This document shows, piece by piece, positions 1-6,205 of a stretch of DNA of 8,957 nucleotides; within the stretch, counting starts at the first letter, position 1; each line of letters starts with the position of its first letter. The stretch is from an uncultured Porphyromonadaceae bacterium (GTDB taxonomy: Bacteria; Bacteroidota; Bacteroidia; Bacteroidales; Muribaculaceae). Location: assembly GCA_900540625.1 (NCBI GenBank), contig UQGP01000061.1:1-8957 (forward strand). Direction: 5' to 3'. The notes beneath the pieces are model-generated. The model made no database searches. It was not told the origin of the DNA and saw nothing but the letters and a program-made list of their open reading frames with translations. The position numbers were made by a program, and so were the translations under genes.

Positions 1-54
1 CTCTTTCTCAAATCGGATAGTTAATAACCTGTCCAACTTTTTGGGGTCACTTCA
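1..54 (+). mobile_element. Right end of an IS3-family insertion sequence (truncated by window edge)
   Basis: Positions 30-54 read TGTCCAACTTTTTGGGGTCA followed by CTTCA. On the other strand this begins TGAAGTGACCCCAAAAAG and continues to GTTGGACA, the form of terminal inverted repeat I recognise from IS3-family (IS150-like) elements, which start with TG and end with CA. Reading frame 1 ends with two stops in a row (TAA TAA, 22-27), just before the repeat; its last residues LFLKSDS would be the C-terminus of the OrfB transposase, although seven residues cannot prove it. The element therefore lies to the left of the window, transcribed rightward, and ends 31 bp beyond the stop codon of the converging gene at 86-853. 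The left end and the target duplication cannot be seen. Confidence 0.7.
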
Positions 55-85
55 GATTCGTGTTTATAAGCCTGTTTTTTCGATT

Positions 86-853
86 TTATTTTTCATCATC
101 GTCATCGCGACTGCTGCCGTTATCTTTGGGCACGAGTTCGAAGAAGCCGCTGATTTCCTGCTGATCAAGTGCCTGACGGACATTGAAGCGTTTTACCTGG
201 TCTTCGTATCCTTTTTTGCAGACCTTGATTTCGATGGTGACATCATGCGAATTGGCGTATGTCAGGCCGTTGATGTTGAAGCTGCGTGTTTCTTCGATAG
301 GCGTGGTGGTCATGTATGTTTCGTTGGTGTTTTTGACTTCGGCTGGAACGCTCGAAATCACACGCCAGAAGACACGCGCACCACGCGGATCCGAGTCGAA
401 GAACCAGCGAATGATGGTCTTCTCGATGTCGGTGTTGCCGGCGTTGTTGCGATCGACACGTTGGCGCTCCTGATTGGCCGTCAATGTCGTTTCCGAAGGT
501 TTGGGCGCCGGTGCGGGAGCGGGTTGCGCTTTGGGCTTGGGTTCGGGTTTCTTGCGTAATTCGCCATAGACTACGGCGTTGTTCTCGAGCTGCTTTTTCG
601 AGAATACGACGACTACGGTCTTGGATTCATAGCCATTTTTGACAAACTGGAACATCAGAGTCTTGTCCGCCATTTTCTTATTTAGAGAGATAAATGCGGG
701 AGTCGTAGGGCTGACGAGTTCGCCGTTGAGGTATACGGCAGCGCCGTCAGGATCGCAGGCCAGAGCCACTTGGTAGTCCTTGGCTGTGGCGGTCATAGTC
801 GTTGCTGCGACAAGCATACATGCCGCGACAAGACGTTTTATTAGTCCTTTCAT
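86..853 (-). CDS. Secreted PEGA-domain protein with a C-terminal domain shared with its upstream neighbour
   Basis: A 255-residue protein of unknown function. Residues 1-24 look like a cleavable signal peptide (KRLVAACMLVAATTMTATA). Residues about 30-82 resemble a PEGA domain: DPDGAAVYLNGE, then the closing KNGYES motif and a beta-rich VVVVF. A Pro/Ala/Lys-rich linker follows (about 101-120), typical of periplasmic proteins that reach toward the cell wall. Residues 141-243 form a second beta-rich, PEGA-like domain (DPRGARVFWRV, later KKGYEDQVKRF) that is about 78% identical by eye to residues 166-268 of the next gene upstream. The tail is acidic (DDDDEK). The ATG at 853 is kept because the signal peptide starts there. 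It lies 38 bp after the stop of 892-1764, so the two probably form an operon. No terminator is visible before the IS end at 54, which may have displaced it. Confidence 0.85.
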   Translation of the reverse strand: MKGLIKRLVAACMLVAATTMTATAKDYQVALACDPDGAAVYLNGELVSPTTPAFISLNKKMADKTLMFQFVKNGYESKTVVVVFSKKQLENNAVVYGELRKKPEPKPKAQPAPAPAPKPSETTLTANQERQRVDRNNAGNTDIEKTIIRWFFDSDPRGARVFWRVISSVPAEVKNTNETYMTTTPIEETRSFNINGLTYANSHDVTIEIKVCKKGYEDQVKRFNVRQALDQQEISGFFELVPKDNGSSRDDDDEK

Positions 854-891
854 AACTGTTGGAAGTATTTGATTGATGTTAAAGTGTTTGG

Positions 892-1764
892 TTACTTTTT
901 CTTAGAGGATTTGGAGGAAGATGAGGTGGCGTTTCGGGAATTTCGGTAGTTCTTTACGACTTTGGGTACGAGTTCGAAGAAGCTGCTGATTTCTTGCTGG
1001 TCGAGGGCCATGCGCACGTTATATCGCTTGACCTGCGTCTCGTATCCACGTTTTTCGATTTTGACTTCGATGGTGACGTTGTTTGAGTTTTCGTAGGTGA
1101 GGCCGAGGATGTTCAGCGAACGAGTTTCCTCCAAAGGCGTAGTGGTCATGTATGTCTCGTTGGTGTTTTTGACCTCGGCCGGCACATTTGAAATCACACG
1201 CCAGGATATGCGCGCGCCGCGCGGTTCCGAGTCTATGTACCAGCGTATAGTGGCCTTTTCCATGTCTGTGGTTCCGGGGGTGTTGCGGTTGACGACTTGT
1301 CCGGTGGGCTGTGTCTGAGGTTGAGGCTGCTGTTCGACGGCGACGACCGGTTCGGCTTGTGCCGGAGCATTTTCGTCTTTTTGCAACGTGACGTCATAAA
1401 CATCGTTGTCATATACCATCATCTGGCCGGTAGCGGCATCAATGGCAATAGGGATTATACCCAAAACTATGTTCCACCAAAAACGTCCTCGAATCTTGGA
1501 GTCAAGCATAAAATTTTGTGCAGTGTAACCGTCTTTGACGGCTTCTACGCGTTTTCCTTTGAGTTGATTCTTTAGATTGACCGTTGCAAATCCGTTGTCT
1601 CCGACAAAGCCTAACGGTACATTTTTGTCGGCGTCTTTCAGCTGCGTACCCGGTACGCCTTTGAAGGAGATTTCCTGGGTGCTCTTCGTTGTGAGGGTCG
1701 CGCAGGATGAAGACAGCAGCAGTACGCCTGCAGCTGCGATTGATAAAATGATTTTGTTTCTCAT
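892..1764 (-). CDS. PEGA-like lipoprotein, first gene of a tandem paralogous pair
   Basis: A 290-residue putative lipoprotein of unknown function. The start at 1764 is chosen over an in-frame ATG 14 codons upstream because residues 1-21 then form a signal peptide ending in LLLSSSC, with Cys21 as the lipidated residue. The residues after Cys21 (ATLTTKS) are not acidic, so there is no surface-export signal and a periplasm-facing anchor is likely. Residues 25-125 contain the motif FWWNIVLGIIPIAIDAATG, a short hydrophobic block ending in DAATG that recurs in Bacteroidota PEGA-type lipoproteins. A Gln/Pro linker (about 133-160) leads to the domain at 166-268, shared with the gene at 86-853. The C-terminus is a Ser/Lys tail. 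Its linker is Gln/Pro where the neighbour's is Pro/Ala/Lys, so the two genes share the last domain but differ in their N-terminal halves. Confidence 0.85.
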   Translation of the reverse strand: MRNKIILSIAAAGVLLLSSSCATLTTKSTQEISFKGVPGTQLKDADKNVPLGFVGDNGFATVNLKNQLKGKRVEAVKDGYTAQNFMLDSKIRGRFWWNIVLGIIPIAIDAATGQMMVYDNDVYDVTLQKDENAPAQAEPVVAVEQQPQPQTQPTGQVVNRNTPGTTDMEKATIRWYIDSEPRGARISWRVISNVPAEVKNTNETYMTTTPLEETRSLNILGLTYENSNNVTIEVKIEKRGYETQVKRYNVRMALDQQEISSFFELVPKVVKNYRNSRNATSSSSKSSKKK

Positions 1765-1980
1765 GCAGAGTAATTTGTTGTGTGCCGTTGTTGCCCGGTA
1801 CGGCATTTTATCCAGGCGAACAAATATTGCCGCATCTTTTTTCGGCTTTTTGATTTTTTGGGGGGTGCTTTCAATCGCCTGAACCTTCGGGTTGTGCTTG
1901 TGCCTTGTATGCAGCGATTTAGGCCTGCGGCAGCGTTAAAAAACGCCAAAAGCGACTACCGCGCCAAACTTTACGCCCTC

Positions 1981-2025
1981 GTCCGATTGTTACAATAGTA
2001 CCACGTCGGACACCGGACTTCGGAC
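1981..2025 (+). promoter_or_regulatory. Inverted repeat with a duplicated right arm upstream of the SOD gene
   Basis: GTCCGA at 1981-1986 is complementary to TCGGAC at 2006-2011 and again at 2020-2025. It lies 83-127 bp before the SOD start. It could be an operator, or a leader hairpin with two alternative partners. Arms of six bases can arise by chance, so this is a weak call. Confidence 0.25.
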
Positions 2026-2087
2026 ATCGCGCGGCAAGACAACTAATCATAAACATCGAATTATGGTACATACAGACACACGTCATA

Positions 2088-2093
2088 AAGGAG
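2088..2093 (+). promoter_or_regulatory. Shine-Dalgarno-like AAGGAG before the SOD gene
   Basis: AAGGAG at 2088-2093 is the only good Shine-Dalgarno match in front of any gene in the window. It supports the ATG at 2108 over the in-frame ATG at 2063, which it follows. The 14-base spacing is longer than ideal, and Bacteroidota rarely depend on this signal, so it is supporting evidence only. Confidence 0.4.
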
Positions 2094-2107
2094 AAAACAG
2101 CAACGAA

Positions 2108-2746
2108 ATGCGAAACATTAATGAACATCACGACGAGCAACGCTTCGTCGTGGTGCAGCCCGAACTGCCATACGCGGCCGATGGCCTTGTCCCGGCTATT
2201 TCGGCGCGTACCGTTCAATATCATTGGGATATACACACTCGTACATATATAGACAACCTTAACCGCTTGGTTGCAGCTTCGGACATTGCTTGGACCTCCG
2301 TTGAGGACATCATCCGTAGCGCCGATCCCGGACCGCTGTACAACAACGCCGCGCAGGCGTGGAATCATGTTTTCTATTTCTTCGGTCTGTCGCCCGCCGG
2401 TGGCGGAGAGCCTATGGGTGACTTGGCCGAGGCGATGAAGCGCGATTTCGGCGGCTTCGAGCGTTTTTACGATGCTTTTGTGGACGCCGGCACGGCCATA
2501 TTCGGTTCGGGATGGGTATGGCTGACGGCCGATGCCTCGCGGTGCCTCGCCATCCATGCCGGGTCCAACGCCTTCAATCCTTTACGGCAAGGCCTGGTGC
2601 CGCTGCTGACGGCTGATGTATGGGAGCACGCCTATTATCTTGATTATCAAAACCGTCGCGGCGAAGCACTGCGACGTCTGGCCGATGTCATCGATTGGCC
2701 TGCGGTCGAAGAGCGCTATGCGCGATCAGATGCCGTACAATCTTGA
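2108..2746 (+). CDS. sodB: Superoxide dismutase, Fe-type (possibly cambialistic)
   Basis: A 212-residue cytosolic enzyme that converts superoxide to oxygen and hydrogen peroxide. All four metal ligands of the Fe/Mn family are present: His39 (in VQYHWDIH), His87 (in NNAAQAWNH), Asp170 and His174 (in DVWEHAYY). The second-shell His43 and gateway Tyr47 are also kept. Gln83, in NNAAQ, is the active-site glutamine position typical of Fe enzymes; Mn enzymes usually have Gly there and carry the Gln in the C-terminal domain. Bacteroidales enzymes of this type can often use either metal, so strict Fe specificity is an inference. The start is set by the AAGGAG at 2088 and by family length; the ATG at 2063 would add 15 atypical residues. 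It stands alone, with its own terminator at 2863-2894. Confidence 0.95.
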   Translation: MRNINEHHDEQRFVVVQPELPYAADGLVPAISARTVQYHWDIHTRTYIDNLNRLVAASDIAWTSVEDIIRSADPGPLYNNAAQAWNHVFYFFGLSPAGGGEPMGDLAEAMKRDFGGFERFYDAFVDAGTAIFGSGWVWLTADASRCLAIHAGSNAFNPLRQGLVPLLTADVWEHAYYLDYQNRRGEALRRLADVIDWPAVEERYARSDAVQS

Positions 2747-2862
2747 AATGCCGGAAATTACAATGTGATAAGTCTCATAGAATTAACATAACAGGTCTCT
2801 TAGGGTTAAGCAGAATAGACAAATAGAAAGATTGCACAATAAGCATAATGTGATGAATGGAG

Positions 2863-2894
2863 AGAGCGGCAGCCGTGAGGCCCCCGCTCTTTTT
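2863..2894 (+). terminator. Rho-independent terminator of the SOD gene
   Basis: AGAGCGG (2863-2869) pairs with CCGCTCT (2884-2890), followed by a run of five T. It lies about 117 bp after the SOD stop. The stretch in between (2747-2862) is AT-rich and shows no gene. Confidence 0.75.
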
Positions 2895-2925
2895 GATGCT
2901 AAATGCCTATCGACCCGCTTATTGT

Positions 2926-3026
2926 AAAAAAACAAGGAGTAAGCGGCAGAGCGGTTGTGTCATCCGTCGCTTGGCGTCCGTGCGGGACGCTGTTGTGCCC
3001 TCGTGCCTTCGAGTGTTTACTCCTTG
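2926..3026 (-). terminator. Large structured terminator of upp, overlapping its stop codon
   Basis: Read on the minus strand, CAAGGAGTAA (3026-3017), which includes the upp stop codon, is perfectly complementary to TTACTCCTTG (2942-2933), immediately followed by seven T (2932-2926). The 74 bases between the arms contain a further hairpin, GCGTCC-CGCAC-GGACGC. A 10-bp stem plus a U-tract fits an intrinsic terminator, but the enclosed loop is unusually long and would be a multibranched structure. Confidence 0.6.
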
Positions 3027-3670
3027 ATGCCGTAGGCGAGGTCGCCGGCATCTCCCAGTCCGGGCACTATATAGCTGTGTTCGTTGATGTTGTCGTCCAC
3101 AGCACCCAGCCATACGGTGGTGCGGTCGTTGGGGAAATTGCTCTTGATGTATTCCACGGCCTGTACCGAGGCAATGACCGAAGCTACGTGTATTTTGGCG
3201 GGCATACCTTTGGTAATCAATGCGCGATAGCTCAGGTCCATGGACGCACCCGTGGCCAGCATCGGGTCACATATTATAAGGGTCTTGCCTTCGAGGCGCG
3301 GCGAGGCAAGGTACTCGATGCACACATCGAAATTTTCTTTTTCTTTGTACTTGCGGTATGCCGAAACGAAGGCGTTCTCGGCGCCGTCAAAAAAATTGAG
3401 AAAACCTTGGTGGAAGGGCACGCCGGCACGGAAGATGGTGGCAAGTACTACATGCTCGTCCGGGACCATACATACGGCTTTGCCTAAGGGCGTGGTAACA
3501 TCCAAAGCCTTGTAGCGCAACGTTTTGCTGATTTCGTAAGCCATAATTTCGCCTACGCGTTCAAGGTTGCGACGAAAGCGCAGCGGGTCTTTTTGTATCT
3601 CTACGTCACGCATTTGCGACAGGTATACCCCCACCAGGGAGTTCTGTGCGCCAAAGTCTATAATTTCCAT
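3017..3670 (-). CDS. upp: Uracil phosphoribosyltransferase
   Basis: A 217-residue cytosolic pyrimidine-salvage enzyme making UMP from uracil and PRPP. The PRPP-binding loop is CDPMLATGASM (residues 134-144) and the uracil-binding C-terminal motif is YIVPGLGDAGDLAYG (200-214). The substrate-side RAG motif (81-83) and the family motif ENAFVSAYRKY (98-108) are also present. The open frame extends further upstream, with an ATG at 3712 (MRKF...). I chose the ATG at 3670 for two reasons: MEIIDFGAQNSLV aligns with the usual N-terminus of the family, and a consensus promoter (-7 box TAAATTTG at 3707-3700) overlaps the longer version, so transcription probably begins near 3693, after the 3712 ATG. It is convergent with SOD and divergent from the SRP RNA gene. 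Confidence 0.93.
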   Translation of the reverse strand: MEIIDFGAQNSLVGVYLSQMRDVEIQKDPLRFRRNLERVGEIMAYEISKTLRYKALDVTTPLGKAVCMVPDEHVVLATIFRAGVPFHQGFLNFFDGAENAFVSAYRKYKEKENFDVCIEYLASPRLEGKTLIICDPMLATGASMDLSYRALITKGMPAKIHVASVIASVQAVEYIKSNFPNDRTTVWLGAVDDNINEHSYIVPGLGDAGDLAYGIKE

Positions 3671-3699
3671 ATCCAAATCTTGTGGGTTTGTTTGGAACA

Positions 3700-3728
3700 C
3701 AAATTTACGCATATTCCCCGAAAAACAA
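3700..3728 (-). promoter_or_regulatory. Bacteroidota-type promoter of upp
   Basis: On the minus strand, TAAATTTG (3707-3700) matches the -7 consensus TAnnTTTG, with TTG (3728-3726) 18 bases upstream as the -33 element. The predicted start of transcription, near 3693, leaves a leader of about 23 bases before the ATG at 3670. Confidence 0.65.
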
Positions 3729-3748
3729 TGCCGTAATCCAAAAATTAT

Positions 3749-3779
3749 TTTGTCGAATGGCAAAAAGTGCGTACCTTTG
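3749..3779 (+). promoter_or_regulatory. Bacteroidota-type promoter of the SRP RNA gene
   Basis: TTTG (3749-3752), a 19-base spacer, then TACCTTTG (3772-3779): the full -33/-7 consensus of the Bacteroidota housekeeping sigma factor. The first base of the SRP RNA (about 3784) follows at the expected distance. It is back to back with the upp promoter, with about 20 bp between the two -33 elements. Confidence 0.8.
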
Positions 3780-3783
3780 CGCC

Positions 3784-3880
3784 GGGTAAGTCCTACACGA
3801 CCAGCTCCCTCCCAATTCCCCCAGGTCCTGACCGAAGCAAGGGCAAGAGGTTGAGCGGTGCGATGTAGCAAGCTTACCCT
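3784..3880 (+). ncRNA. ffs: Small bacterial signal recognition particle RNA (4.5S RNA)
   Basis: The RNA partner of Ffh in the SRP, which targets nascent membrane proteins to the SecYEG translocon. The ends pair as GGGTAAG (3784-3790) with CTTACCC (3873-3879). CTACA (3793-3797) then pairs with TGTAG (3863-3867), inside the conserved GATGTAGC 3' motif. Inner helices ACC-A-GCTC / GAGC-GGT and CCTC / GAGG complete a single long hairpin of about 96 nt, the family size. The tip carries the conserved CAGGTCC...GAAGCA core (about 3822-3839) that binds the Ffh M domain. Compared with E. coli (CAGGTCCGGAAGGAAGCA), the loop reads CAGGTCCTGACCGAAGCA, which differs at three positions. A strong promoter precedes it and a T-run follows. 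No protein should be called across it. Confidence 0.9.
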
Positions 3881-3887
3881 TTTTTTT
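3873..3887 (+). terminator. Terminator of the SRP RNA gene
   Basis: The closing stem of the RNA (CTTACCC, pairing with 3784-3790) is followed directly by eight T (3880-3887). The RNA's own terminal helix therefore serves as the terminator hairpin. Confidence 0.7.
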
Positions 3888-3941
3888 ATATACCACCGCG
3901 ATTGGATGCCGTCACAGGTGCATTATCCGGAGAATTATCTT

Positions 3942-3949
3942 TATCTTTG
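3942..3949 (+). promoter_or_regulatory. -7 box of the promoter for the 3981-7574 gene cluster
   Basis: TATCTTTG is a perfect match to the Bacteroidota -7 consensus TAnnTTTG. The predicted transcription start is near 3956, about 25 bases before the first ATG at 3981. No clear TTTG is visible at the -33 position (about 3919-3922, AGGT-like), so the promoter may be weak or assisted. Confidence 0.55.
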
Positions 3950-3980
3950 CACCCACAGAGCAGTATTACCGATAGACGAT

Positions 3981-5051
3981 ATGAAACCAAGACATACGAT
4001 GACGAAGACACGTATTACATTGCTATCATGCGCGTTGGCGGCCTTTGCCACAGCCGCTACGGCGGCATGTTCGTCCAAGGGCACTACCACTGCTTCGGAC
4101 AACGACAGCGTGGCTCGGGCCGCGATGCCGGAGGTGCCGACAGCCGATGCCGACAGCGTCTATGCATACGTCGAAGCCCAGACCTCTCTGGGGCCGCGCA
4201 CGCCCGGCAGCGCGGCGCATGCTCGATGCGCCGATATGCTCCGGGCTCGATTGGCGGCCGCCGGCGCCGAAGTGTCCACCGATGCCGGTACCGGAAGTCT
4301 GGCCGACGGGACATCCATACGTTTCGAGAATATTTTCGGACGCTTCGGTGGCGGAGCGCGGCAGCGCGTGTTGCTGTTGGCGCACTATGACACTCGGCCT
4401 TGGGCAGACGAAGACCCCGACCCCGCACATCACAACACGCCCATAGACGGAGCCAACGACGGCGCCTCGGGTGTGGCCGTACTGCTCGAGGTGGCGCGCA
4501 ATATCGCCGCCAAAGACCCCGGCATCGGCGTGGACATACTCTTCACGGACGCCGAGGACAGCGGACTGAGTGCCCCCGAAGGCTCGGACGATGCGACGCT
4601 GATGCGCTACGAAAACTCGTGGTGCATAGGTACGCAGCACTGGGTACGCAATATGCCCTATGACATCACCAAGGGCGAGATGCCGGCATATGCCATACTC
4701 GTAGACATGGTAGGCGCCGCCGGCGCCGTCTTTGCCAAGGAATACTTCAGCATGCGCTCGGCGCCGCAAGTCGTGTCCAAGGTGTGGGATGCGGCCGCAC
4801 GGCGCGGATTGGGCGAACTCTTTGTCCAAAGGCGCGGCGGAGCCATCAACGATGACCATGTACACATCATAAGCGCCGGAATACCGGCCATAGATATCAT
4901 CGATGCCGGACGACCGGGTGGATTTACGCCCACATGGCACACCATGGCCGACAATATCGCCAATATCGACCGCACTACGCTACATGCTGTGGCGCAAGTG
5001 CTGCTCGATGTAATCTACTCGGAACAACCATCCGCTAAACAACAGCCATAA
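3981..5051 (+). CDS. Glutaminyl-peptide cyclotransferase-like lipoprotein, M28 family
   Basis: A 356-residue zinc-enzyme homologue, most like bacterial glutaminyl cyclases of the animal type. These convert N-terminal Gln of exported proteins to pyroglutamate in the periplasm. A signal peptide ends at ATAAC, with Cys30 as the lipid anchor and no acidic export signal after it. Motifs in order: AHYDTRPWAD (134-143); GANDGASG with zinc ligand Asp160; TDAEDSG with Glu192 as likely catalytic acid/base and Asp193 as likely ligand; SWCIGTQHW; VDMVGAAG with Asp242, matching the conserved active-site Asp of cyclases; and TWHTMAD with zinc ligand His320 next to the cyclase-type Trp319. These point to a cyclase rather than an aminopeptidase. 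ATG 3981 is the first after the predicted transcription start; ATG 3999 would also give a complete signal peptide. It is the first gene of the cluster. Confidence 0.85.
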   Translation: MKPRHTMTKTRITLLSCALAAFATAATAACSSKGTTTASDNDSVARAAMPEVPTADADSVYAYVEAQTSLGPRTPGSAAHARCADMLRARLAAAGAEVSTDAGTGSLADGTSIRFENIFGRFGGGARQRVLLLAHYDTRPWADEDPDPAHHNTPIDGANDGASGVAVLLEVARNIAAKDPGIGVDILFTDAEDSGLSAPEGSDDATLMRYENSWCIGTQHWVRNMPYDITKGEMPAYAILVDMVGAAGAVFAKEYFSMRSAPQVVSKVWDAAARRGLGELFVQRRGGAINDDHVHIISAGIPAIDIIDAGRPGGFTPTWHTMADNIANIDRTTLHAVAQVLLDVIYSEQPSAKQQP

Positions 5052-5082
5052 CGGCCACCTATACCGAAATAAACATCAGAAA

Positions 5083-5514
5083 ATGACTATAGAAGATAAG
5101 CAACAGGAAATCATCCAAGAGTTCGGCGAAATAGACGATTGGATGGATCGTTACGCCTGCATCATTGATTTGGGCGGTCAGCTGCCACCCATGCCCGAAA
5201 GTGCCAAGACCCCGCAAAACCTCATCGAGGGCTGTCAAAGCCGTGTATGGCTTGATGCCAAACTCGATGACGACGGACGGCTGGCGTTCAGCGCCGATAG
5301 TGATGCACTTATCGTCAAGGGCATCGTATCGATGCTTGTAGACGTTCTCAGCGGACACACTCCGCAGGAAATATTGGACGCCGACTTGCACTTCATAGAC
5401 GACATCGGGCTGAGCCGGCATCTGTCGCCCACGCGCTCCAACGGACTGCTGGCCATGGTGCGCCAAATCAAGGCTTATGCCTTGGCATATGCGCATATCA
5501 GCGAGAGCAAATAA
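5083..5514 (+). CDS. sufE: SufE-family sulfur acceptor protein
   Basis: A 143-residue cytosolic protein of the Suf iron-sulfur cluster pathway. It accepts persulfide sulfur from the cysteine desulfurase SufS and passes it to the scaffold. The acceptor cysteine is Cys51 in LIEGCQSRVW, the same position as in E. coli SufE. The length and the C-terminal run GLSRHLSPTRSNGL (109-122) also fit the family. The start lies 31 bp after the preceding stop, with no Shine-Dalgarno, as is normal for Bacteroidota. No other suf gene is in the window, so SufE here is separated from sufS/sufBCD. Confidence 0.93.
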   Translation: MTIEDKQQEIIQEFGEIDDWMDRYACIIDLGGQLPPMPESAKTPQNLIEGCQSRVWLDAKLDDDGRLAFSADSDALIVKGIVSMLVDVLSGHTPQEILDADLHFIDDIGLSRHLSPTRSNGLLAMVRQIKAYALAYAHISESK

Positions 5515-5547
5515 GCCAAACACAAGATCATCTATCCAACACCAACG

Positions 5548-6168
5548 ATGAGTAGCAAGATACAAGAATCCATGCGCCATATACTGGACGCCGAAAGCCG
5601 TGCCATCGCCGCCATTCCGGTCAGCGATGCCTACGACCGTGCCGTCGCCCTCATAATAGAGCGCGTACACCGCCTCGGCGGCAAGCTGGTAGCCTCCGGC
5701 ATGGGCAAGGCCGGGCAAATAGCCCAAAACATTGCCTCGACATTCTCGTCCACGGGTACCCCGGCTGTCAATCTGCATCCGGGTGAAGCCCAGCACGGCG
5801 ACCTTGGCGTGCTGCAACCCCACGATGTTATGCTCCTGGTGTCCAATTCGGGCAAGACACGCGAAATTGTCGATTTGGTAGCTCTGGCACGGGGACTCTA
5901 CGACGGAATACCATTGATTGTCATTACCGGCAATCCGGATAGTCCGCTGGCCAACGATGCCGATGTCACCCTCTCCACGGGTCATGCCCCCGAAGTATGC
6001 CCTCTGGGGCTGACGCCCACCACCTCCACCACCTGCATGACCGTCATCGGCGACGTACTGGCCACTGCGGTGATGTCCGCCATAGGGTTTACGCGTCAGG
6101 ACTACGCCCGTCGCCACCATGGCGGATACCTCGGCAGCGCCGCACGCGGCGACGGCACCATACATTGA
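5548..6168 (+). CDS. SIS-domain sugar-phosphate isomerase, KdsD-like, without CBS domains
   Basis: A 206-residue cytosolic protein consisting of one SIS domain. It is probably an arabinose-5-phosphate isomerase, which makes the precursor of Kdo for lipopolysaccharide from ribulose 5-phosphate. Motifs: GMGKAG (51-56), HPGEAQHGDLG (77-87), the phosphate-binding SNSGKT (99-104), LTPTTSTT (155-162), and a C-terminal HHGGYLG (190-196) matching the HPGG.LG of KdsD/GutQ. E. coli KdsD is about 328 residues because two CBS domains follow; here the protein ends right after SIS. SIS-only isomerases are known from Bacteroides, so this need not be truncation. Other SIS sugar isomerases cannot be excluded. 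It lies 33 bp after sufE and 37 bp before the next gene. Confidence 0.85.
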   Translation: MSSKIQESMRHILDAESRAIAAIPVSDAYDRAVALIIERVHRLGGKLVASGMGKAGQIAQNIASTFSSTGTPAVNLHPGEAQHGDLGVLQPHDVMLLVSNSGKTREIVDLVALARGLYDGIPLIVITGNPDSPLANDADVTLSTGHAPEVCPLGLTPTTSTTCMTVIGDVLATAVMSAIGFTRQDYARRHHGGYLGSAARGDGTIH

Positions 6169-6205
6169 CATCAAAATCCCGGCCCGCAACAGGCCATATT
6201 ACAAT

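Larger units (their letters stand above)
1765..2107. other. Divergent intergenic region between the PEGA operon and the SOD gene
   Basis: No coding region is convincing here. It must hold the promoters of both flanking units, but no TAnnTTTG -7 box is perfect on either strand. The closest candidate for the leftward operon is AATATTTG (minus strand, 1824-1817), which misses one consensus base and has no clear TTTG upstream. A small hairpin GCGTT-AAAA-AACGC lies at 1933-1946, and a larger inverted repeat at 1981-2025 is listed separately. No tRNA or other known RNA was recognised. Confidence 0.5.

Noticed and set aside
1933..1946. Hairpin GCGTT-AAAA-AACGC between the PEGA operon and SOD
   Set aside because: A five-base stem with no T-run on either side; too weak to call a terminator or regulatory site.
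2063..2107. Longer N-terminus for SOD from the ATG at 2063
   Set aside because: The 15 extra residues do not fit the family, and the AAGGAG at 2088-2093 lies after this ATG, favouring 2108.
2903..3487. Plus-strand open frame of 194 codons opposite upp
   Set aside because: It is antisense to an unmistakable uracil phosphoribosyltransferase and shows no motif of its own.
3858..3980. Extension of the glutaminyl cyclase frame upstream to 3858
   Set aside because: It begins inside the SRP RNA and crosses its terminator and the -7 box at 3942. A signal peptide begins at 3981 or 3999.
5059..6189. Long antisense open frame of 376 codons opposite sufE and the SIS gene
   Set aside because: The plus-strand frames carry clear SufE and SIS motifs; this is a GC-rich mirror frame with no recognisable motif.
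6119..6205. Longer N-terminus for the PfkB-like protein from the ATG at 6119
   Set aside because: It would overlap the SIS gene by 50 bp and add residues unlike the family ahead of the conserved IGE start of the fold.
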